Assembly (NCBI GenBank): GCA_963792405.1
Contig: CAWBVU010000006.1
Location: forward strand, 1,302,001-1,366,000
Source of the DNA: SZUA-442 sp963792405
Lineage (GTDB): Bacteria > Actinomycetota > Acidimicrobiia > Spongiisociales > UBA5794
Length of the DNA stretch: 64,000 bases
Reading direction: 5' to 3'
Shown piece after piece: positions 50,712-58,979 of this stretch. Position 1 is the stretch's first letter; each line of letters begins with the position of its first letter. The translations under genes and the position numbers were made by a program. The notes under the pieces were generated by a model. That model saw nothing but the letters and a program-made list of their open reading frames with translations. It did not search any database and was not told the DNA's origin.

Positions 50712-51068
50712 ATGGAATGCTGCGAGCCTCTCTGTTGCGCACCACTCGCGTCGGACGCCGCCGAGGAGATGGCCGTCATGCTGAAGGCGCTCGGCGATCC
50801 GACGCGTCTGCGCCTCCTCAGCATGATCGCCTCGAGTGACGAACAGTGTGCGTGCGACCTGACGGAGCCACTCGGCGTCAGCCAGCCGACCGTCAGCCAC
50901 CATCTGAAGGTCCTCACCGAGGCCGGGCTGGTCACGCGGGAGCAGCGGGGGAAGTGGGCATGGTTCCGGGCCCGAAGGGAAGGGTTGGACGCCCTCAGCA
51001 GGTTCCTCGCACCCGACGGCGCACCCGAGGCGATCAGCGCGTCGGCACGCCGTTCCGACCGAACATGA
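50712..51068 (+). CDS. ArsR/SmtB-type metalloregulator
   Basis: A 118-residue winged-helix repressor. The N-terminus is unusually Cys-rich (MECCEPLCC), and the sensor motif CACDL sits in the helix before the recognition helix QPTVSHHLKVL, as in arsenite-sensing ArsR. Several thiols could form an As(III) site. No arsenic permease, reductase or methyltransferase is in the window, so the regulon lies elsewhere. The 3' end overlaps the converging kinase gene by 35 bases. Confidence 0.9.
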   Translation: MECCEPLCCAPLASDAAEEMAVMLKALGDPTRLRLLSMIASSDEQCACDLTEPLGVSQPTVSHHLKVLTEAGLVTREQRGKWAWFRARREGLDALSRFLAPDGAPEAISASARRSDRT

Positions 51069-52359
51069 CGGTGACCTCCGCGCCTCCCTCGTAGGAAGAG
51101 CCGAGCCGCACGGACCCACCCGTGCGTTCGGCGGTGCGCACCACGATGTCGAGGCCGAGGCCCGTCGATCCGGCTTCCGATCTGCCGCGACGGACGACGT
51201 CGAGGTCGGCGAATCCCGGGCCATCGTCCGACACGGCCAGCACCGGCCTCCCGTCCGCGTGGTCCCTCACGACGATCCGGTACCCGCATCCGGCGGGGGT
51301 GTGGGCGAAGACGTTCTCGATGAGGACGTCCACCATCGCGCCGAGGTCGGCGCGCGGCAGGGAGACCGGGTGGCGTCCCTGATCGATCCGGATCGAGGTG
51401 GGCCTGCCCTGCTCGTCGGCGAGGACCTGCCAGAACGCCGCTCGGTGGCCCACGACCTCACCGAGGTCCACGGTGGTGGAGGCCTGGCCGGATACCGATG
51501 GCGAGCGCGCCGACTGGATGAGCCGGTCGATCGCACGTTCGAGCTCATCGATGTCGTCCTTGAGCATCGCCCGCTCCTCTGGCTGGGCGAGTGAGTCCGC
51601 CTGGAGGCGCAGAGCGGTCAACGGCGTACGCAGTCGATGGGAGAGGTCGGCGACGGACTCGCGCTCGGCTGCGAGCAGGGCATCGAGCCTCCCGGCGAGG
51701 GTGTTGAAGGCCTCTCCGACCTCGGCGATCTCGTCGGGTCCACCCGGGACGACCCTGGTGTCGAGCTCACCCTCGCCCCACCGGTGTGCTGCCCTCGACA
51801 ACTCCGTCACGGGACGCACGACCGACCGGCCGAGACGATCCGACGCAAAGACAGCGATGGCGATGATGAAGACGCCGAGACCCAGGAGCATCATCCATGC
51901 GATGTTCACGCCCCTCGTGAGCTCGTCGTCCGGCACGAAGGACCGCACCACGACCGTGCCATCCGCGGTCGGCGTGTCAGGCAACAGCACCGGCACGATC
52001 ACCTCCGCCCCGCCCTCGACCTTTGCCGTGAACGCAGCCCCCCTGCGCCCCTGTTCGATGTTGCCCGTGAGGTCGACCGGTGCACCGATGACCGTGTCGT
52101 CGGGGAGGATCACGCTGAGGCCGGCCGGGTTCCCGAACGCCGCGACGACGGTGGCGGCGAAGGGCTCGGAGATGCCGGACGACGTTCCTGCGGATCCGGC
52201 GACCGCGAGCGCCGCAGCCACCGATTGCGCGTCGCGCTCTGCGGCGATCAGCGCCCTCGTCTGGGCCTGATTGCGGATCAGCATGCCGACGGGCACGAGG
52301 AACGCCACCACGACGAGCGAGGCCACGGCGAGGCTCAGGAGTGCGAGACGCTTCCTCAT
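51034..52359 (-). CDS. sensor histidine kinase
   Basis: A 441-residue membrane kinase: transmembrane helix at about 7-28, an extracytoplasmic domain of roughly 120 residues, a second helix at about 152-173, a HAMP domain (about 175-225), the dimerisation domain with phosphorylation site His241 in DLSHRLRTPLTAL, and an ATPase domain with the N-box (LIENVFAHTP), VSDDGPGF and GLGLDIV. All boxes are present. Its ATG overlaps the stop of the response regulator (ATGA). The signal is not known; the external domain has no obvious ligand motif. Confidence 0.92.
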   Translation of the reverse strand: MRKRLALLSLAVASLVVVAFLVPVGMLIRNQAQTRALIAAERDAQSVAAALAVAGSAGTSSGISEPFAATVVAAFGNPAGLSVILPDDTVIGAPVDLTGNIEQGRRGAAFTAKVEGGAEVIVPVLLPDTPTADGTVVVRSFVPDDELTRGVNIAWMMLLGLGVFIIAIAVFASDRLGRSVVRPVTELSRAAHRWGEGELDTRVVPGGPDEIAEVGEAFNTLAGRLDALLAAERESVADLSHRLRTPLTALRLQADSLAQPEERAMLKDDIDELERAIDRLIQSARSPSVSGQASTTVDLGEVVGHRAAFWQVLADEQGRPTSIRIDQGRHPVSLPRADLGAMVDVLIENVFAHTPAGCGYRIVVRDHADGRPVLAVSDDGPGFADLDVVRRGRSEAGSTGLGLDIVVRTAERTGGSVRLGSSYEGGAEVTVMFGRNGVPTR

Positions 52360-53036
52360 GACGGGTCGACGAGCTTCACCCCAACGCCATAGACGGTCTC
52401 GAGATACCGGCTGTCGGCGGCGGATTCGCCGAGCTTCTTGCGTAGCCAGGAAATGTGGACGTCGACCGTCTTCTCGGAGCCTCCGTAGGGCTGGCGCCAC
52501 ACCTCAGCCATCAACTGCCGCTTCGGGACCACCGTTCCCGCGCGCTCCGCGAGGTACAGGAGGAGGTCGAACTCCTTCGGGCTGAGCTGGAGCACCGAGC
52601 CGTCGAGCGTGGCCAGCCTCGCATTCGGATCGAGGACGAGGCCACCGACGGTGACGGTGGGACGAGATGCGTCCGTCGACGCTCGACGCAGCACCGCGCG
52701 AACCCTCGCCTCCAGCTGCTCGACGCTGAACGGCTTCACGAGGTAGTCGTCCGCTCCGGCATCGAGGGTCCGGATCACGTCGCGATCCTCGCTCCGGGCC
52801 GTCGCAACGACGACCGGGACGTCCGTGACGGCCCTGATCATCTTGAGGAGCTCGCCTCCGTCGAGGTCGGGGAGGCCCATGTCGAGCACCACCACATCGG
52901 GCGGGAATCCGACGATGCGCTGGAGACCGTCGAGTGCGGTCGCCGCTCCATGGACCTCGTAGCCCTTCTCCGCGAGGACCCGGGCCATCAGTTCGCGAAT
53001 GCGCTGGTCGTCCTCGATGATCACGACGGAAGCCAT
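52356..53036 (-). CDS. OmpR/PhoB-type response regulator
   Basis: A 226-residue two-domain regulator. The receiver domain has the acidic pair Asp9-Asp10 in IIEDD, phosphoacceptor Asp52 in VLDMGLPD and Lys101 in KPF; the winged-helix DNA-binding domain ends in TVDVHISWLRKKLG and YLETVYGVGVKL. It is the partner of the downstream kinase. The ATG at 53036 is chosen; a TTG at 53048 is an alternative. Targets may include the divergently transcribed secreted-protein gene. Confidence 0.93.
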   Translation of the reverse strand: MASVVIIEDDQRIRELMARVLAEKGYEVHGAATALDGLQRIVGFPPDVVVLDMGLPDLDGGELLKMIRAVTDVPVVVATARSEDRDVIRTLDAGADDYLVKPFSVEQLEARVRAVLRRASTDASRPTVTVGGLVLDPNARLATLDGSVLQLSPKEFDLLLYLAERAGTVVPKRQLMAEVWRQPYGGSEKTVDVHISWLRKKLGESAADSRYLETVYGVGVKLVDPS

Positions 53037-53117
53037 GGCGATAGCCAAGCAGGCGGCGCATACCTTAGCAACTCCTTAACATGGTGTTGGAGACCCCGAA
53101 AGACGCACGAAGGGACC

Positions 53118-53747
53118 ATGGTCACATTGCGGCAGAGACTCCTCCTGGTCGCCGGCTGGCTCACTGCAGCCGTCGGTGCAGGTCTGGTGGCTTCTGGTGC
53201 GGTCGCCGTTGCAGGCGGCCAGGTCCTCGACCGGCCCCTCCGGCCGATGACGGCAGCAGAGGTCGCAGCGCTCCCTGTCGTAGAGGTGGGTGCGCCCGAC
53301 GTCGTCGAGCCCCATGCCTCCGGAGGCCCCGATACGGTCGCCGGCGGACCCGCCCAGGGGAGCGATGATGCTGAGGGCCTTGGCGACCCCGTCGGCGCCG
53401 GGGGGAGTTCCGCAACCGACGACGGCGCACCCGAGAGCGACGTCGACGTCGCTCCTCCCGCAGCGTCGCCGCCCCAGGATCCCATCACGTCCGAGGCGAC
53501 GGCCATCGTCGAGATCGAGTCCGTCGAGGGTGGTCAGGCGTCGTTCGCCCTCGCCGAGGGGTCGTTGCTCCTGCTATGGGCCACGCCGCGATCGGGCTAT
53601 GTCGCGAGCACGAGGCTCGTCTCGGACGAGAGGATCACCGTGGCGTTCTCATCCAGTCGCCGCGTCTGGGTGATCGACGCGACGTTCAGCGACGCCGGGG
53701 TCGATGAAGGGATCGTCGTGGTGTCGAGGCCCGAGCCGATCGCATGA
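53118..53747 (+). CDS. secreted or membrane-anchored hypothetical protein
   Basis: A 209-residue protein with an N-terminal hydrophobic segment (about 7-33) that is a signal peptide or anchor. A low-complexity Asp/Ser/Gly/Ala/Pro linker (about 60-125) leads to a small beta-rich domain. I do not recognise the family. AGGGA precedes the ATG. It is divergent from the response regulator with 81 bases between them, so it may be its target. Confidence 0.65.
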   Translation: MVTLRQRLLLVAGWLTAAVGAGLVASGAVAVAGGQVLDRPLRPMTAAEVAALPVVEVGAPDVVEPHASGGPDTVAGGPAQGSDDAEGLGDPVGAGGSSATDDGAPESDVDVAPPAASPPQDPITSEATAIVEIESVEGGQASFALAEGSLLLLWATPRSGYVASTRLVSDERITVAFSSSRRVWVIDATFSDAGVDEGIVVVSRPEPIA

Positions 53748-53796
53748 GCCGATCGCGTCGTCCGAGCGAGGCCCCGTGGACCCTTCGGACGTCGGC

Positions 53797-55263
53797 TCAG
53801 ACGGTCGGCTCCGCCCTGAACGACAGGGTCCTGTCGTAGCTGTCGACGAAATCGAGCACACTGGACGCCGCGAGGGGCTTGGCGACCAGGTACCCCTGGA
53901 CCTTGTTGCATCCGAGGGACCGCATCACCGAGAGCTCCTCAGGGCTCTCGACGCCCTCGGCGATGACCTCGAGGTCGAAACTCTTGGCGATCGCGATGAT
54001 GGCCTCGGCGATCGTCTGTGCCTCCTTGCGCCGATGGGCCTCCCTGACGAAGGAGTCGTCGATCTTGAGGGCGCGGATCGGGAGGGCCCGGAGGTGCCGC
54101 AGGGACGAGTACCCGGTACCGAAGTCATCGATCGACACCTTGATGCCCATGTCGGCGAGCCGCTCGATCGCGCGGGAGGCACGCTCGGGCTCCTCGGTGA
54201 GCATGCGCTCCGTGACCTCGATCTCGAGGTGCCGCGGATCGAGCTGGGCAGACGCCAGTGCGACGGCGATGGTCTCGACGAGGTTGGCGTCCCTGAACAG
54301 GCGCTCCGAGGCATTGACGGCGACGCGCATCGGTCGCAGCCCCCGGTCGATCCACTGCCGCATGTCATGGCATGCCTCATCGAGAAGCCACGCCGTCATC
54401 GGAACGATGAGCTCGGACTCCTCGGCGAGGGGGATGAACGTGCCCGGCATCAGCCGTCCCCGTTCGGGATGCTCCCAGCGCATGAGCGCCTCGAGCCCGA
54501 TCACGACGCCGCGGGCGACGTCGACCTTGGGCTGGTACTCGACGCGTAGCTGATCGCCCTGCTCGATCGCCTCCCGGAGGTCATCGAGGAGGGCGAGGCG
54601 ATCCGTGGTCCGGTTGCGCAAGGAGCGTGTGTAGTACTGGTAGGTGTTGCGTCCGGCGGTCTTCGCCTGGTACATGGCGGTATCGGCACCTTTGACGAGC
54701 TCCTCGTAGGAGTCGCCGTCCACCGGATACACCGAGATGCCGATCGAGGTCGTCACGACGATCTCGCGCGCACCGATCCTGAACGGTGTGGCGATGGCCT
54801 TCAGGATCTTCATCGCCACCTGGCCGGCATCCTCGACCCGCTTGCCGCCTTCGAGGATCACGGTGAACTCGTCACCGCCCAATCTGGCGACCGTATCGCT
54901 CTCCCTGAGGCACTCGACGAGCCGGGCGGCGACCTGTCGAAGCAGTTCGTCGCCGACCGCGTGGCCGAACCGATCGTTCACCCCCTTGAACCCGTCGATG
55001 TCGAGGAACATGACGGTGACCAAGCCACCTTCGCGGCGTGCGCGGGCGAGCGCCGAGTCGAGGCGATCCTGGAAGAGGGCGCGGTTGATCAGGCCCGTCA
55101 ACTGGTCGTACTGCGCCATGTAGCCGAGCCGCCCGTCGTGGCGCCGCCGGACGACGACGACGATGCCGAACGCGGAGACGCTGGCGACAACGAGTGCGAA
55201 CAGGACGACGAGGATCGTCACGGGAGGTGCCTGCAGTCGCTCATCACCCCTCTCCTTCGGCAT
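53797..55263 (-). CDS. GGDEF-EAL cyclic-di-GMP enzyme, membrane-anchored
   Basis: A 488-residue protein with one transmembrane helix (about 13-33), a GGDEF domain and an EAL domain. The cyclase motif RLGGDEF is intact, with an inhibitory-site RESD five residues before it. The EAL domain keeps LEALMRW, NAS, EVTE, DDFGTGYSS, KIDDSFV and EGVES, so phosphodiesterase activity is also possible. There is no additional sensor domain. The start is not certain: ATG at 55263 is preferred to one at 55323. It is divergent from the DJ-1/PfpI gene. Confidence 0.9.
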   Translation of the reverse strand: MPKERGDERLQAPPVTILVVLFALVVASVSAFGIVVVVRRRHDGRLGYMAQYDQLTGLINRALFQDRLDSALARARREGGLVTVMFLDIDGFKGVNDRFGHAVGDELLRQVAARLVECLRESDTVARLGGDEFTVILEGGKRVEDAGQVAMKILKAIATPFRIGAREIVVTTSIGISVYPVDGDSYEELVKGADTAMYQAKTAGRNTYQYYTRSLRNRTTDRLALLDDLREAIEQGDQLRVEYQPKVDVARGVVIGLEALMRWEHPERGRLMPGTFIPLAEESELIVPMTAWLLDEACHDMRQWIDRGLRPMRVAVNASERLFRDANLVETIAVALASAQLDPRHLEIEVTERMLTEEPERASRAIERLADMGIKVSIDDFGTGYSSLRHLRALPIRALKIDDSFVREAHRRKEAQTIAEAIIAIAKSFDLEVIAEGVESPEELSVMRSLGCNKVQGYLVAKPLAASSVLDFVDSYDRTLSFRAEPTV

Positions 55264-55322
55264 CTCGGGCCGGCAAATGAAGCCCTCACCATGGGAATCA
55301 GGCACGAATGCGGACGACGGCA

Positions 55323-55328
55323 TAGGCT
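55323..55328 (+). promoter_or_regulatory. putative -10 box, leaderless promoter of the DJ-1/PfpI gene
   Basis: TAGGCT seven bases before the ATG at 55336; no ribosome-binding site. Confidence 0.42.
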
Positions 55329-55335
55329 GACCGCG

Positions 55336-55974
55336 ATGCACATCGCCATCCCGGTCTTCGAGAGGATCACGGCGCTCGACGCCGTGGGGCCGTACGAGGT
55401 CCTCCAGCGCCTGCCCGGTGTCGAGGTCGTGTTCGTGGGTCACGATCCGGGCGTGGTGCGCACGGACAACGGCTTCCTCGGCATGGCCGTCGACGCACGC
55501 TTCGAGGATGTCATGCACCCCGACGTCGTCGTGTTCCCCGGCGGCATCGGCACCCGCCCGCTGATGCGCGACGACCGCGTCCTCGACTGGATCCGCACGG
55601 CCCACGCCACGACGAGGTTCACGACCTCGGTGTGCACGGGTTCGCTCGTCCTCGGTGCGGCGGGCCTCCTGGATGGCCTCGATGCCGCCACCCACTGGGG
55701 TGCCTACGGGATCCTCGCCTCCACCGGTGCGCGCCCGGTCGCCTCACGGGTCGTCGAGCATCTCGACGAGCGGATCATCACCGCAGCAGGCGTGTCATCG
55801 GGCATCGACATGGCACTGCGCCTCGCGGAGCTGCTCTTCGACACCGAGGCGGCGATGGCGATGCAGCTGATGATCGAGTACGACCCCCAGCCCCCATTCG
55901 ATGCCGGCAGCCTCGATGCCGCGGGACCGGAGGTGGTGGCCAGGGCCGAGGAGTACGCTCGCGACAGGGACTGA
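55336..55974 (+). CDS. DJ-1/PfpI-family protein
   Basis: A 212-residue class I glutamine-amidotransferase-like protein. The nucleophile Cys lies in TSVCTGSLVLG (about 98-108), after VVFPGGIGTR, and GLLDGLDAATHW follows as in isonitrile-hydratase-like and AraC-linked GATase1 domains. The helix-turn-helix of the AraC-fused form is missing. The reaction is not known. Confidence 0.86.
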   Translation: MHIAIPVFERITALDAVGPYEVLQRLPGVEVVFVGHDPGVVRTDNGFLGMAVDARFEDVMHPDVVVFPGGIGTRPLMRDDRVLDWIRTAHATTRFTTSVCTGSLVLGAAGLLDGLDAATHWGAYGILASTGARPVASRVVEHLDERIITAAGVSSGIDMALRLAELLFDTEAAMAMQLMIEYDPQPPFDAGSLDAAGPEVVARAEEYARDRD

Positions 55975-56052
55975 TCGCCGGTGCCCGGTTGCGGACACCC
56001 TCTTCGACCAGGCCCGAACCATGCGAACCATCGAGCATCGGGAGGACGGACG

Positions 56053-56235
56053 ATGAGCAACAACAGCGCAGGGGCTGCCGGGGGCGGCGCCATCTACGGG
56101 CTTGGCATCTTCGGGGCGTTCGTGTACTACTGGCAGGCCGCGGACTCGTTCTGGGAGTACGTGCTGTCGTTCATCCAGGGCCTCTTCTGGCCCGCGTGGA
56201 TGGTGTACGAGGTGTTCGGGGCCCTCGGCAGCTGA
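56053..56235 (+). CDS. small membrane protein (60 aa)
   Basis: A 60-residue protein with a Gly/Ala-rich start and two hydrophobic stretches, GLGIFGAFVYYWQAADSFWE and YVLSFIQGLFWPAWMVYEVF. GGAGGA six bases before the ATG is a strong start signal. The aromatic pattern FVYYWQ and FWPAW looks conserved in small actinobacterial membrane proteins, but I cannot name it. It is probably one or two membrane helices. Confidence 0.7.
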   Translation: MSNNSAGAAGGGAIYGLGIFGAFVYYWQAADSFWEYVLSFIQGLFWPAWMVYEVFGALGS

Positions 56236-56299
56236 CCGTCCCCTACGCCGCAGTCCGAACCTTCGCTCTGCGAGGTGCTTTCACGCATCACCATGCCGG

Positions 56300-56383
56300 T
56301 GCCCGGGGTGGGATTCGAACCCACACACCCTCACGGGTCGCGGAGTTTAAGTCCGCTGCGTCTGCCGGTTTCGCCACCCGGGC
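56300..56383 (-). tRNA. tRNA-Leu (UAA anticodon)
   Basis: Acceptor stem GCCCGGG pairs with CCCGGGC. The anticodon stem GCGGA/TCCGC closes the loop CTTAAAC, giving anticodon TAA. A long variable arm (GACCCGTGAGGGTG region) and the T-arm GTGGGTTCGAATCCCAC are in place, as expected of a class II tRNA. The 3' CCA is not encoded. Confidence 0.95.
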
Positions 56384-56390
56384 CCATCGC

Positions 56391-56396
56391 AGGCTA
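56391..56396 (-). promoter_or_regulatory. putative -10 box of tRNA-Leu
   Basis: TAGCCT on the minus strand, seven bases before the tRNA 5' end, so transcription would start at or next to the mature end. Confidence 0.4.
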
Positions 56397-56510
56397 CCGG
56401 GGCACCCGTGTCACGGCAGGCGTGCGCGACCGAGGAGAGAGGTGCGGCCTCGGCCGATCGGGTGTCCGGAGCGCGTCCCCATCCGCGCCCCGGACCGCGT
56501 TCGGACTCGT

Positions 56511-56732
56511 CTAGTAGGCGACCTTGAACTTCGCCCCGGGTGCCCCGGGGACCCCGCCCGCGTCGTCGTTGTTGAAGTGCGCCATCCCGGGACGACAGTC
56601 CGGCCCGTTGCCCACGCCGTTGTTGCACTTCTCCTTCGGCGGCGGCGGGCAGTCGGTCGCCGCGGCTGCGCCGATCGATCCTCCGAACGCCAGTGCGGCC
56701 GTGAACATCACGACCGCGATGCGCCTTCTCAC
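56511..56732 (-). CDS. small secreted protein (73 aa)
   Basis: A 73-residue protein with a signal peptide (about 1-25, ending AAAA) and a mature part of some 48 residues with three cysteines (CPPPP, KCNN, DCRPG). The ATG has AAGGGAGG at a good distance and TAGGGT farther upstream. The family is unknown. The odd number of cysteines and the Pro/Gly/Asn-rich composition suggest a small secreted or surface peptide. Confidence 0.65.
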   Translation of the reverse strand: MRRRIAVVMFTAALAFGGSIGAAAATDCPPPPKEKCNNGVGNGPDCRPGMAHFNNDDAGGVPGAPGAKFKVAY

Positions 56733-56871
56733 ATCTGCCTCCCTTGCTCCCTGACCACCCTATTCGGTGGTCGCCCTGGCGCGGACAGTACAGCCCCCCC
56801 ACACAGGGCGGTCAAGTGGCAACATCTCGTGGTGGCGGTCGGCCGGCTTCCCGACACGCCTCTCCGTAGGG

Positions 56872-56890
56872 CTAGGAGGTTTCCTAGGCT
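56872..56890 (+). promoter_or_regulatory. inverted repeat overlapping a possible -10 box before the EF-G-like gene
   Basis: CTAGGA and TCCTAG with a four-base spacer (56872-56887) overlap TAGGCT (56885-56890), about 28 bases before the GTG. Operator function is a guess from symmetry. Confidence 0.25.
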
Positions 56891-56918
56891 TGCGGCAGCC
56901 CCACGAAGGAGATCGTTG

Positions 56919-58979
56919 GTGAAAGTCTTCCCTCCCGAGAAGATCCGCAACGTCGCCCTGGTCGGCCACTCAGGTTCCGGCAAGACGACCCTTGCAGAGG
57001 CCCTCCTGTACCGAGCAGGCAGCATCGGGAGGATCGGCTCCGTCGAGGCAGGCTCCACGGTCACCGACTACGACCCCGAGGAGCAGGCCCGCGGGATCAG
57101 CGTGACCATGGCCCTCGCTCCATTCGAGTGGAAGGGCCACAAGATCAACCTCATCGACACGCCCGGATACGCGGACTTCGCGGGCGATGTGCATGCCGCG
57201 CTCAGGGTCACCGACCTCGCCGTGTTCGTCGTGAGCGCCGTCGAGGGTGTCGACGTGCAGACGATGTACGCGTGGCGCATCGCCGAGGAACTGAAGGTCC
57301 CCCGCATGATCTTCATCAACAAGCTCGACAAGGAGCGCTCGTCGTTCGAGCAGACGCTCCGGGACCTGAGGGAGCGCTTCGGGGCGGGCGTCGCGCCGAT
57401 CGAGCTCCCGATCGGCGCCGAGGAGGGCTTCCACGGCGTCGCCGACCTGTTCAGGGACAAGGCGTACATCTACGACTCCGGCTCGGCGGAGGAGACCGAG
57501 ATGCCCCAGGACATGGTCGACAAGGAGCACGAGGTCCACGACAACCTGGTCGAGGGCATCGTCGTCGCGGACGACGAGATGCTCGAGCGGTACCTCGAGG
57601 GCGAGGTGCCGAGCGTCGAGGAGCTGGAGCACACGATGGCCCGCGGTGTCGCCGATGCCAAGGTCTTCCCCGTCGTGTGCGGGTCGGCGATCGGACCGAT
57701 CGCCGTCGACCGCCTCGCCGACTTCATCGTCGAACTCGGTCCGTCGCCCCAGGACCGCCCGCCGGCCACCGTCACCGCGGGTACCGAGGAGATCGAGATC
57801 GCAAAGGATCCGAACGCCGAACCCCTCGCGTTCGTCTTCAAGACCATCGCCGACCCGTACGTCGGGCAGATCTCCCTGATGAAAGTGATGTCGGGCACCA
57901 TCAAGCCGGAGACGCATCTGACGAACAGCCGCACCGGAACGGACGAGCGCCTCGCGCGGATCGCCACCATGTTCGGAAAGGAGACCACGCTCGTCGACGC
58001 GGCGCCCGCCGGCGACATCGTCGCCGCGGCGAAGCTCTCCGATACGAAGACCGGTGACACCCTCGCCCCGAAGAACAAGCCGGTCAACGCGAAGCCCATC
58101 GATCGACCCGCGCCCGTGTTCGCCACCGCCGTGATCGCAAGGACGCAGTCCGACGACGACAAGCTCAGCACGTCGCTCCAGAAGCTCCTCGAGGAGGACG
58201 CCTCCCTCGCCGTGACCCATGACGACGAGACGAGGCAGACGCTGTTGTGGGGCATGGGGGACACGCACATCCAGATCACCCTCGAGAAGCTGGAACGGAA
58301 GTTCGGCGTCCAGGTCGACGAGGAACCCGTCAGGGTGGCCTATCGCGAGACGATCACGCGGCCCGCCGACGCGGAGGGCAAGCACAAGAAGCAATCGGGC
58401 GGCCACGGGCAGTTCGGTGTCTGCCATCTCAGGATCGCCCCCCTGCCGCGGGGCGAGGGCTTCGTGTTCGTCGACGCGATCAAGGGTGGCTCCATCCCAC
58501 GGGGATTCATCCCCGCTGTGGAGAAGGGCATCATCGAGACGATGGCGGACGGCGGCCTCCACGGGTACCCCGTGGTCGACGTCGAAGCGACGGTCGACGA
58601 CGGCAAGTACCACTCGGTGGACTCCTCCGAGATGGCCTTCAAGCTCGCGGCTCGCGCGGGCTTCAAGGCGGCGTTCGAGGCCGCGGGGCCGATCGTCCTG
58701 GAACCCGTGGCGAAGGTGCGAATCACCGTACCGCCGGAGTACCAGGGGGACGTGATGGGCGACATCGCATCGCGGCGCGGCGCCGTACAGGGATCCTTCG
58801 CCAATCCGGATGGCACGCAGACGATCGAGGCCGAGATCCCCAGCAGCGAGATCGTCCGCTACGCCATCGACCTTCGGTCGCTCACCCAGGGGTGGGGCAG
58901 GTTCTCCGCCGAGCTCCACCACTACCAGGAGCTGCCATCGCATCTCGTCGAGCGTGCCCTGGCCGCCGCGGCGAGCTAA
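56919..58979 (+). CDS. elongation factor G-like GTPase (FusA2 type)
   Basis: A 686-residue five-domain translation-type GTPase. The P-loop is GHSGSGKTT instead of the AHIDAGKTT of canonical EF-G, and G3 is DTPGYADF, with Tyr in place of the catalytic His of DTPGH; NKLD is normal. Domain IV reads GGHGQFGVCHLRI. These are hallmarks of the EF-G-like paralogs (mycobacterial FusA2). The GTG at 56919 has AAGGAG eight bases upstream. Its role in translation or ribosome recycling is not established. Its stop shares bases with the convergent ppx stop. Confidence 0.92.
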   Translation: MKVFPPEKIRNVALVGHSGSGKTTLAEALLYRAGSIGRIGSVEAGSTVTDYDPEEQARGISVTMALAPFEWKGHKINLIDTPGYADFAGDVHAALRVTDLAVFVVSAVEGVDVQTMYAWRIAEELKVPRMIFINKLDKERSSFEQTLRDLRERFGAGVAPIELPIGAEEGFHGVADLFRDKAYIYDSGSAEETEMPQDMVDKEHEVHDNLVEGIVVADDEMLERYLEGEVPSVEELEHTMARGVADAKVFPVVCGSAIGPIAVDRLADFIVELGPSPQDRPPATVTAGTEEIEIAKDPNAEPLAFVFKTIADPYVGQISLMKVMSGTIKPETHLTNSRTGTDERLARIATMFGKETTLVDAAPAGDIVAAAKLSDTKTGDTLAPKNKPVNAKPIDRPAPVFATAVIARTQSDDDKLSTSLQKLLEEDASLAVTHDDETRQTLLWGMGDTHIQITLEKLERKFGVQVDEEPVRVAYRETITRPADAEGKHKKQSGGHGQFGVCHLRIAPLPRGEGFVFVDAIKGGSIPRGFIPAVEKGIIETMADGGLHGYPVVDVEATVDDGKYHSVDSSEMAFKLAARAGFKAAFEAAGPIVLEPVAKVRITVPPEYQGDVMGDIASRRGAVQGSFANPDGTQTIEAEIPSSEIVRYAIDLRSLTQGWGRFSAELHHYQELPSHLVERALAAAAS

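Noticed and set aside
53759..53791. Seven-base inverted repeat between two converging genes as a bidirectional terminator
   Set aside because: The loop is 19 bases, the stem is short and no T-run is present, so support is too weak.
55632..56918. N-terminal extension of the EF-G-like gene frame by more than 400 codons
   Set aside because: The extension would run through the DJ-1 gene and the tRNA gene; the ribosome-binding site and the domain boundary place the start at 56919.
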